Of a stretch of 5,114 nt of DNA, positions 1-5,114 are shown in pieces (positions within the stretch are counted from its first letter, which is position 1; every line of letters starts with the position of its first letter). Both the position numbers and the translations under genes were made by a program. The stretch comes from Burkholderiales bacterium. GTDB lineage: Bacteria; Pseudomonadota; Gammaproteobacteria; Burkholderiales; Burkholderiaceae_C. The DNA is taken from assembly GCA_011390055.1 (NCBI GenBank), contig JAABTC010000157.1, positions 1-5,114 of the forward strand, written 5' to 3'. Under the pieces are notes generated by a model that was given only the letters and a program-made list of their open reading frames with translations, had not been told where the DNA came from and searched no databases.

Positions 1-318
1 GCTGCGGATGCCGTAGGCCGCGCTGGCTTGGGGGTGAGCCTCGGTGTCCAGCTTGGCGAAGCGCACCTCGGGCAGTTGGGATGCAGCACGGGCGAAGTGC
101 GGCGCCATCATCTTGCAGGGGCCGCACCACTCGGCCCAGAAGTCCACCAACACGGGCAGTTCGGTGTTCGCGACGAAGGCGGGAAAGATGGCATCGGTCA
201 ACGTGGCGGGCTCGGCTGCCATCACTTCGGCGCCGCAGCGCCCGCACACGGGTTCATCCTTCAATCGTTCGGTCGGCACGCGGTTGGTGGTGCCGCAGAC
301 GGGACAGCAGAGGTTCAT
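1..318 (-). CDS. trxC: Thioredoxin 2 (TrxC), zinc-binding, 3' end cut off by window edge
   Basis: Cytosolic thiol-disulfide oxidoreductase that reduces protein disulfides, normally recharged by thioredoxin reductase. I translated 106 codons from the ATG at 318-316. The N-terminus has two CxxC pairs, Cys5/Cys8 (CPVC) and Cys25/Cys28 (CGRC), at the same positions as the zinc-binding cysteines of E. coli Trx2. This separates it from the shorter TrxA. The thioredoxin fold follows, with DFWAEWCGPCK at about residues 59-69; the redox pair is Cys65/Cys68. An additional Cys4 precedes the first zinc pair. The visible part ends at YGIRS (102-106), just before the expected cis-proline loop, so roughly 35-40 residues lie outside the window. 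The start is 2 nt beyond the stop of the small membrane-protein gene, with only a weak G-rich stretch (326-330 on the plus strand) as a possible ribosome-binding site. Coupled translation is therefore likely. In E. coli trxC belongs to the oxidative-stress response; here it appears to be a passenger of an efflux operon. Confidence 0.95.
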   Translation of the reverse strand, partial: MNLCCPVCGTTNRVPTERLKDEPVCGRCGAEVMAAEPATLTDAIFPAFVANTELPVLVDFWAEWCGPCKMMAPHFARAASQLPEVRFAKLDTEAHPQASAAYGIRS

Positions 319-320
319 GC

Positions 321-530
321 TCAGGCCCCCGGTCGTGCACCGAGCTTGCGCACGATGGTTTCCATCAAACACCATTGGGTGAGTGCGCTCTGTAGCAGGT
401 TCGCGCCAACGAAGGCGGTGAAGGCCAGCCACCAGGAGCTGACGAACATCGGGCTGTCGGGGATGCCCAACGCCAGTGACAGCAGGATGAAGGAACCTGC
501 AACGAGACGGACGGTTTGCCAGGAAGTCAT
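321..530 (-). CDS. Small two-helix inner-membrane protein, DUF2892/YgaP-transmembrane type
   Basis: A 69-residue protein with two predicted membrane helices, about residues 6-22 and 34-52, joined by a short turn. It ends in a basic tail. The pattern RLVAGSFILLSLALG, then a W-x-x-FTAFVGxNLLQSA stretch, then a cysteine (Cys54) and a short amphipathic end (METIVRKLG) fits the DUF2892 family. That family also forms the membrane part of the E. coli rhodanese YgaP. No rhodanese domain is present here. Its biochemical role is unknown; it often accompanies sulfur- or redox-related genes. The ATG (530-528) overlaps the pump gene's stop as ATGA. A fair Shine-Dalgarno AAGGA lies 8 nt upstream inside the pump gene, which supports this start. 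Family assignment is from recalled sequence pattern; function is not assigned. Confidence 0.85.
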   Translation of the reverse strand: MTSWQTVRLVAGSFILLSLALGIPDSPMFVSSWWLAFTAFVGANLLQSALTQWCLMETIVRKLGARPGA

Positions 531-3500
531 GGTGTGGATCCTTGAGGGGATGGGACGGTCGACGTGATCGTGGGTTCGACGGTGCCGGTGATCGCGCCGA
601 GCCGGTTGCGATAGGCCACGAAGTACAGGATCGGGATCACCACCAGCGTGAGCACGGTGGAGACGAAGATGCCGAAGATCAGCGAGATCGCCAGACCGTT
701 GAAGATCGGGTCGTCGAGAATGAAGAAGGCGCCGAGCATCGCGGCCATGCCGGTCAGCACGATCGGTTGCGCTCGCGTGATCGCCGAACGTACGATCGCG
801 TCCTGGAACTCGATGCCCCCGCGTACCTGCAGGTTGATGAAGTCCACCAGCAAGATGGAGTTGCGCACGATGATCCCGGCCAGCGCGATCATGCCGATCA
901 TGCTGGTGGCCGTGTATTGCGCACCCAGCAGCAAGTGACCCGGCATCACGCCGATGAGGGTCAGCGGGATCGGCGCCATGATGATCAGCGGCGTCAGGTA
1001 CGAACCGAACTGCGCGACCACCAGCAGGTAGATCAGCACCAGCCCGACGCCGTAGGCCAAGCCCATGTCGCGGAAGGTCTCGTAGGTGATCTGCGATTCA
1101 CCGTCCCATTTGATCGCGTAGTCGCGGTAGGTATCGCTCGGCTGGCGGATGAAGTACTCCTGCAGGGTGCCGCCGCCCGGTGTCTGGATCTTCGCGATGG
1201 CGGAGCGCATCTTGAACACGCCGTACAACGGGCTGTCCAACGCACCGGCCATGTCGGCGACGACGAAGTTCACGGGTAGCAGATTCTTGTGGTACGACGG
1301 CTGCTCGCGCACGGTGTCGCTCACGGTCACGAGCTCGCGGATCGGCACCAGCTTGCCGTCGGTACCGCGTACGGCCAATTGCAGCAGGGCGTTGAGGTCC
1401 CCCTGCTGCTGCGGCGGCAGTTGCAGCACGGCGGCCGCCGGGTACTTGGTCTCATCGTGCAGGTAGGCCGTGGCCTCGCCGGCCAGACCCGCGCGCAGCG
1501 TGGTCACGATGGCCTGCTGGGGCACGCCCAACATGGCCGCCTTCCGGCGGTCGACGATCAGCACTGTCTTCGGGGCCGAAGCGATGCTGCTGTCATCGAC
1601 ATCCACCACGCCTGGTTCGGCCTCGAACACCGCGCGCACGGCCTTGGCCACCTGCTGACGGCCGGTCGCTTCCGGCCCGTAGATTTCGGCCACGATGGGT
1701 GACAGCACGGGCGGCCCCGGAGGTACTTCGACGACCTTCACGTTGGCACCGAAGCGCTGCGCGATGCGCTGCAGCTCCGGCCGGACGCGGGTGGCGATGG
1801 CGTGGCTCTGGGCTTTGCGCTCGTGTTTGTCGACCAGGTTGACCTGCAGGTCGCCCACCTCGCCGCCCGCGCGCAGGTAGTACTGACGCACCAGGCCGTT
1901 GAAGTTGATCGGCGCTGCGGTGCCGGCGTAAGCCTGGTAGTCGGTGACCTCGGGCACGGTGAGCAGGTGGTTGCCGAGTTCGTGCAGCACCGCGGCGGTC
2001 TGCTCGACGGGCGTGCCGGCCGGCATGTCCACGATGACCTGAAACTCGGACTTGTTGTCGAACGGCAGCATCTTCAGCCGCACGAGGCCGGTGGCCGGCA
2101 GGGCGAGCGAGATGGCGATCAGCGTGGCAATGCCCAGGCCCAGCATCCAGCGGTTGCGCGTGCCGCGCCGTGTGTCGAGCAAGGGACGGAACAGGCGCTC
2201 GAAGGCGGGTGCGATGCGCGCCGACAGGCCGTGATGGGCCGGCGCTTCGATCGGAGCTTCCTCGGTCTGCACGGTGGCGGGCGGCGAGGCCTTCATCCAC
2301 AACCGCGCCATCCACGGCGTGACGACGAAGGCGATCGCCAGCGACAGCAGCATGCCCATGCTGGCGTTGATCGGTATCGGGCTCATGTAGGGCCCCATCA
2401 AACCCGACACGAAGGCCATCGGGAGCAGGGCTGCAATGACGGTCAGCGTCGCCAGGATGGTGGGGCCTCCGACTTCGTCGACGGCGCCCGGAATGATCTG
2501 CGCCAGCGCGCGACCAGGGTACAGCGCCTGGTGGCGGTGGATGTTTTCGACCACGACGATGGCGTCATCGACGAGGATGCCGATCGAGAAGATCAGCGCG
2601 AAGAGCGACACGCGGTTCAACGTGAAGCCCCAGGCCCAGGACGCGAACAGCGTGACCGTGAGCGTCAGGATCACCGCGCTGCCGACGATCGCAGCTTCGC
2701 GCCGCCCCAGTGCGAGGGCCACGAGCGCGACGACCGACGCCGTGGCAAACAGCAGCTTGGTGATGAGCTTCTGCGCCTTCTCGTTGGCCGATGCGCCGTA
2801 GTTTCGGGTCTCGGCCACCAGCACGTCGCCGGGGATCACGGTGTTGCGCAATGCGCCGATGCGCTGCATGACGGCATCTGCCACGTCGATGGCGTTCTCG
2901 CCGGCCTTCTTGGTGATCGACAGCGTCACTGCCGGGTACTCGGCCGCTGAACCCGCATGGCGGGTGCCGTCCTCGGCTGCCACGCCATGCCAGACATACC
3001 GCGTCGGCGGCAGCGGTCCATCGCGCACGGTGGCCACGTCCTGCAGGAAGATCGGCTTGCCGGCCCGCACGCCAACCACCAAGTCAGCAACTTCGCTGGC
3101 CTGCTTCAGGAACGGACCCGACTCGATCGCGACCGAGCGGTTGCCGCTGATCAGCTCACCCACCGGCAGGCCGAGGTTCGCGGACACCAAGGCCTGGCGC
3201 AGATCGGGCACCGTCACGCCCACGCTGGCCATGCGTGCCGGATCGATCTCCACCATCACCGCGCGTCCCGGGCCGCCGAGGGTGGTCACTTCCCGTGTGC
3301 CGGGCACGCGCTTGAGATCGGCCTCGACGCTGTGCGCGACCCGCTCCAGGTCGAAGGGGCCGGTCGACGGGTTCTTGCTGAACAGCGTCAGCGCGACGAT
3401 GGGCACGTCGTCGATGCCCTTGGGCTTGATGATGGGATCGAGAACTCCCAAGCCTTTCGGCAGCCAGTCGGCGTTCGAGTTCACCGTGTCGTACAGCCGC

Positions 3501-3853
3501 ACCAGCGCCTCGGTGCGCGGCACGCCGACCTCGAACTGCACCGTGATCACCGCAAGGCCAGGGCGCGACACCGACATCACGTGCTCGACGCCCGAGATCT
3601 GCGCCAGCACCTGCTCGGCTGGGCCCGCCACCATCTGCTCGACGTCGCGTACGGCGGCCCCGGGGAAGGGGATCAGCACATTCGCCATCGTCACGTTGAT
3701 CTGCGGCTCTTCCTCGCGCGGCGTGACGCCGACCGCGAACAGGCCAAGCAGCAGGGCGACGAGCGCCAGCAGCGGCGTGATCTGCGCACCCTGGAAGTAG
3801 GCCGCGATGCGGCCCGAGAGGCCCAGGGTGGGCAAGCGCGGGTCGTTGGTCAT
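527..3853 (-). CDS. RND-family efflux pump, inner-membrane permease (AcrB/COG0841-like)
   Basis: Proton-driven exporter of the resistance-nodulation-division superfamily, expected to form a trimer and to work with the adaptor encoded upstream and an outer-membrane channel. At 1108 residues it is slightly longer than AcrB (about 1050) and appears intact. Layout: membrane helix 1 at about 28-44 followed by a PREEEPQI motif (45-52); periplasmic loop 1 at about 45-365; helices 2-6 at about 366-517; a Pro/Glu-rich cytosolic linker (about 519-568); helix 7 near 570-589; periplasmic loop 2 at about 590-925; helices 8-12 at about 931-1079. Helix 4 carries the twin aspartates Asp429/Asp430 (GILVDDAIVVVENI), the proton-relay pair of AcrB. 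Helix 10 has Arg997 (GIIVRNSILLVDF) where AcrB has its relay lysine. The heavy-metal pump signatures known from CzcA/CusA are not apparent, so a hydrophobic or organic substrate is more likely, but it cannot be named. There is no cysteine. The start lies 16 nt after the adaptor stop with no clear Shine-Dalgarno; the next in-frame Met is residue 56, beyond helix 1, so this ATG is the sensible start. Confidence 0.96.
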   Translation of the reverse strand: MTNDPRLPTLGLSGRIAAYFQGAQITPLLALVALLLGLFAVGVTPREEEPQINVTMANVLIPFPGAAVRDVEQMVAGPAEQVLAQISGVEHVMSVSRPGLAVITVQFEVGVPRTEALVRLYDTVNSNADWLPKGLGVLDPIIKPKGIDDVPIVALTLFSKNPSTGPFDLERVAHSVEADLKRVPGTREVTTLGGPGRAVMVEIDPARMASVGVTVPDLRQALVSANLGLPVGELISGNRSVAIESGPFLKQASEVADLVVGVRAGKPIFLQDVATVRDGPLPPTRYVWHGVAAEDGTRHAGSAAEYPAVTLSITKKAGENAIDVADAVMQRIGALRNTVIPGDVLVAETRNYGASANEKAQKLITKLLFATASVVALVALALGRREAAIVGSAVILTLTVTLFASWAWGFTLNRVSLFALIFSIGILVDDAIVVVENIHRHQALYPGRALAQIIPGAVDEVGGPTILATLTVIAALLPMAFVSGLMGPYMSPIPINASMGMLLSLAIAFVVTPWMARLWMKASPPATVQTEEAPIEAPAHHGLSARIAPAFERLFRPLLDTRRGTRNRWMLGLGIATLIAISLALPATGLVRLKMLPFDNKSEFQVIVDMPAGTPVEQTAAVLHELGNHLLTVPEVTDYQAYAGTAAPINFNGLVRQYYLRAGGEVGDLQVNLVDKHERKAQSHAIATRVRPELQRIAQRFGANVKVVEVPPGPPVLSPIVAEIYGPEATGRQQVAKAVRAVFEAEPGVVDVDDSSIASAPKTVLIVDRRKAAMLGVPQQAIVTTLRAGLAGEATAYLHDETKYPAAAVLQLPPQQQGDLNALLQLAVRGTDGKLVPIRELVTVSDTVREQPSYHKNLLPVNFVVADMAGALDSPLYGVFKMRSAIAKIQTPGGGTLQEYFIRQPSDTYRDYAIKWDGESQITYETFRDMGLAYGVGLVLIYLLVVAQFGSYLTPLIIMAPIPLTLIGVMPGHLLLGAQYTATSMIGMIALAGIIVRNSILLVDFINLQVRGGIEFQDAIVRSAITRAQPIVLTGMAAMLGAFFILDDPIFNGLAISLIFGIFVSTVLTLVVIPILYFVAYRNRLGAITGTVEPTITSTVPSPQGSTP
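539..543 (-). promoter_or_regulatory. Ribosome-binding site for the DUF2892-type gene
   Basis: AAGGA on the minus strand, 8 nt upstream of the ATG at 530-528 and inside the last codons of the pump gene. It is the clearest Shine-Dalgarno match among the internal genes of the operon and supports the start that overlaps the pump stop codon. Confidence 0.6.
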
Positions 3854-3869
3854 GGGGGTTCGACCGGCA

Positions 3870-4913
3870 TCAGCGCATGCGCGCGGCGGCTTGCGGGTCG
3901 GCGACCACGCGTTCGCCGGGCATCAGGCCCGACAGGACTTCGACCTGGTCACCCTCGAGCCTGCCCAGCCGCACCTGGCGCAACACCGGCTTGCCACTCG
4001 GGTCGAGCACGTAGAGGCCGGTCATCTCCGCACGGCGAACGATGGACGCTCGCGACACGTTCAACGTTGACGCGCCCGTGCCGCTCATCGCGCCGGACAC
4101 AGGCAGCCACAAACGCGCGAACATGCCGGGTGCCACGCCGAGCGTGCCGGCGGGCAGGTCGGCGCGCATCTGAACCGTGTGCGTGGCCGCGTCGATGGTC
4201 GGCAGCAATTGGGTGTGCATGGCCACGATCCACTGCTGCGCGGCCGGCAGGCCGGGCAGTTCGATCCGAGGCGAGGGTGCTGCGCCGAGCTGCGTCGACA
4301 CGGTCTGCGGCACCGCAGCGGTCACGCGCAGCGCCGTCGGGTCATACAAGGTCAGCAAGGGCCGGCCCGGCATCGCCATGTCCCCCAACGACACCGGCAC
4401 CTCGGCGACGACGCCGGCGAACGGCGCCCGCACGACGTAGAAGCCGCTCTGCGTGCGCGCCGCGCCGGCGTGCGCGAGTTGGGCATTGACTTGCGCCTGA
4501 GTCGACTTGAACTCCGACTCGGCGCGCTCCAATGCGGCCTGGCTGATGTAGTTCTTCTGGAACAGCTGCTTTTGGCGCTCGAAGTTCTGGGTGGCGACAT
4601 CGAGCAATGCGCGTGCGGACTGCACCTGGGCATTGCTTGCGGCGGCGTTCTGGTCGGCGGCACGGGCGTCGATGCGCAGCAGGACCTGGCCCGCGTTGAC
4701 GCGGTCGCCGACCTTGGCGCCGAGTTGCACCACGGCCCCGGGAACCTGCGCTGCGATGACGGTCTGCCGCACGGCCTCGACGACGCCATCGAAGCCAGCT
4801 TCGTTCGCTCCGGTCGAGGCCCGTGCGGGTTCGGTGCGCAACTCTGCGGAGGCGCCCCAGGCGGACGCGCCCAGCACGAGCGCGGCCACGGTGCCACGGG
4901 TGAAACGAAACAT
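3870..4913 (-). CDS. RND efflux periplasmic adaptor (membrane-fusion protein, HlyD/AcrA-like)
   Basis: Periplasmic adaptor expected to link the RND pump to an outer-membrane channel. It has 347 residues, normal for the family. The N-terminus is a Sec signal peptide: basic start (MFRFTR), hydrophobic core at about 8-20, and a likely cleavage after Ala23 (ASA before Glu24). There is no lipobox cysteine, so it is probably soluble in the periplasm rather than lipid-anchored as AcrA is. Domains in order: first half of the lipoyl domain at about 41-82 (VPGAVVQLGAKVGDRVNAGQ); a short alpha-helical hairpin at about 88-152 with a typical NYISQAALERAESE turn; second lipoyl half at about 158-188 (VVRAPFAGVVAEV); beta-barrel at about 192-272; membrane-proximal domain at about 285-343 with GLMPGERVV. 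No cysteine is present. It is the first gene of the leftward operon. A weak Shine-Dalgarno (GAAAGAG, about 5 nt upstream) precedes the ATG. The short hairpin suggests a TolC-type partner encoded elsewhere. Confidence 0.95.
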   Translation of the reverse strand: MFRFTRGTVAALVLGASAWGASAELRTEPARASTGANEAGFDGVVEAVRQTVIAAQVPGAVVQLGAKVGDRVNAGQVLLRIDARAADQNAAASNAQVQSARALLDVATQNFERQKQLFQKNYISQAALERAESEFKSTQAQVNAQLAHAGAARTQSGFYVVRAPFAGVVAEVPVSLGDMAMPGRPLLTLYDPTALRVTAAVPQTVSTQLGAAPSPRIELPGLPAAQQWIVAMHTQLLPTIDAATHTVQMRADLPAGTLGVAPGMFARLWLPVSGAMSGTGASTLNVSRASIVRRAEMTGLYVLDPSGKPVLRQVRLGRLEGDQVEVLSGLMPGERVVADPQAAARMR

Positions 4914-4934
4914 GGGTGCTCTTTCAGGGTGGGA

Positions 4935-4947
4935 TCAACTTTGTTGA
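4935..4947. promoter_or_regulatory. Perfect 13-nt palindrome, candidate repressor operator
   Basis: TCAAC and GTTGA form a perfect inverted repeat around TTT. It sits just downstream of the predicted leftward -10 box and covers the predicted transcription start, a place where a bound repressor would block initiation. ArsR/SmtB dimers bind imperfect AT-rich dyads of about this kind. Assignment to this regulator is an inference from position. Confidence 0.45.
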
Positions 4948-4999
4948 ACGATAGTATTTGCGCATGTAGCTAAATAGTCAAGTACACTGTTGCACAAAG
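4939..4999. repeat. Diverged inverted repeat flanking the leftward promoter
   Basis: CTTTGTTGAAC (4939-4949) and GTTGCACAAAG (4989-4999) are reverse complements at 9 of 11 positions, separated by 39 nt. The left arm overlaps the perfect 13-nt palindrome. The two arms bracket the -35 and -10 boxes of the leftward promoter. They could be two operator copies in opposite orientation, or a chance match in an AT-rich stretch. Confidence 0.35.
4953..4981 (-). promoter_or_regulatory. Candidate sigma70-type promoter of the efflux operon
   Basis: Read on the minus strand, a -35 box TTGACT (4981-4976, five of six consensus bases) and a -10 box AATACT (4958-4953, four of six) are separated by exactly 17 nt. 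Transcription would start near 4945-4947, about 30-35 nt before the adaptor ATG. The spacing and -35 match are good; the -10 is moderate. TACTAT, read from 4956 on the minus strand, is an alternative -10 with a less favourable 19-nt spacer. Confidence 0.6.
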
Positions 5000-5028
5000 A
5001 CAAGTCGAGTAGGCGAATCCAAGGCATC

Positions 5029-5114
5029 ATGGCAACACTTCAACCTCCGGGATGTCCGAGCATGGAAGGTCTTCCTGACGAAGCCCTGGAACAGGTGGCG
5101 GCGTATTTCCAGGC
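5029..5114 (+). CDS. Probable ArsR/SmtB-family transcriptional regulator, N-terminus only
   Basis: Only 28 complete codons are inside the window. The translation begins MATLQPPGCPSMEGLPDEAL and continues EQVAAYFQ. The LEQVAAYFQ stretch resembles the helix that precedes the LSEPTRLRIL-type segment in ArsR/SmtB winged-helix repressors; that diagnostic segment and the DNA-recognition helix lie beyond the edge. The position, divergent from an efflux operon, fits a local repressor. A weak Shine-Dalgarno (AAGG, 5021-5024) lies 4 nt before the chosen ATG. An alternative start is the in-frame ATG of codon 12 (5062-5064), which would remove Cys9. Family assignment is tentative because the decisive domain is not visible. 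Confidence 0.65.
   Translation, partial: MATLQPPGCPSMEGLPDEALEQVAAYFQ

Larger units (their letters stand above)
4914..5028. promoter_or_regulatory. Divergent intergenic control region
   Basis: A 115-nt gap between the start of the leftward efflux operon and the rightward ArsR-like gene. It is visibly richer in A/T than the genes on either side, especially from about 4934 to 5000. It contains the leftward promoter, a perfect palindrome and a diverged inverted repeat, listed separately. Divergent layout of a local repressor and its target operon is common for ArsR/SmtB regulators, so both genes are probably controlled from here (inference). Confidence 0.8.

Noticed and set aside
28..567. 179-codon plus-strand open frame across trxC and the DUF2892-type gene
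   Set aside because: It is antisense to two recognisable proteins with intact motifs, and its own translation shows no known domain.
1802..2950. 382-codon open frame on the plus strand, antisense to the pump gene
   Set aside because: Composition rich in Arg, His, Gln and Asp with no membrane, signal or domain pattern; a shadow of the GC-rich pump gene.
2957..4489. 510-codon open frame on the plus strand, antisense to the pump and adaptor genes
   Set aside because: Its translation is dominated by Arg, Ala, His and Gly with low-complexity runs and no recognisable domain. It lies opposite two convincing genes and is explained by strong GC bias at third codon positions.
4958..4988. Possible rightward promoter for the ArsR-like gene (TTGCGC, then TACACT)
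   Set aside because: Only three of six and four of six consensus bases with a 19-nt spacer. A rightward promoter must exist nearby, but I could not choose one with confidence.
1..5114. Mobile elements, CRISPR arrays, tRNA or rRNA genes, and rho-independent terminators
   Set aside because: I saw no transposase, integrase, regularly spaced repeats, RNA-gene signatures or GC hairpin followed by a T-run. The operon's 3' end lies outside the window.

Overview
The window is GC-rich, with strong G/C bias at third codon positions, and tightly packed. Gene content, protein style and operon make-up suggest a proteobacterium, most likely Burkholderiales (Comamonadaceae-like). That placement is an inference from recalled family resemblance, not a database result.

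Almost all of the window is one leftward (minus-strand) operon. In transcription order it holds: a periplasmic membrane-fusion (HlyD/AcrA-type) efflux adaptor (4913-3870); a 1108-residue RND inner-membrane pump (3853-527); a 69-residue two-helix membrane protein of the DUF2892/YgaP-transmembrane type (530-321); and the first 106 codons of trxC, a zinc-binding thioredoxin 2 (318 to the left edge, cut off there). Spacing is very tight: 16 nt, then a 4-nt ATGA overlap, then 2 nt. The four genes are therefore probably co-transcribed and partly translationally coupled. No outer-membrane channel gene is seen in the window.

A divergent regulatory region (4914-5028) is AT-rich compared with its surroundings. 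It holds a good leftward sigma70-type promoter, a perfect 13-nt palindrome where transcription should start, and a second diverged half of an inverted repeat. To the right, on the plus strand, only the first 28 codons of a gene are present (5029 to the right edge). They resemble the N-terminus of an ArsR/SmtB-family repressor, the expected local regulator of the operon.

Working model (inference): a repressor released by a chemical signal opens an operon that exports a toxic compound through the RND pump and also makes a cytosolic disulfide reductase and a small membrane protein. DUF2892 and TrxC, together with the complete absence of cysteine in both pump proteins, point toward a thiol-reactive, oxidising, sulfur or metal/organometal stress. 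The substrate cannot be read from the sequence.
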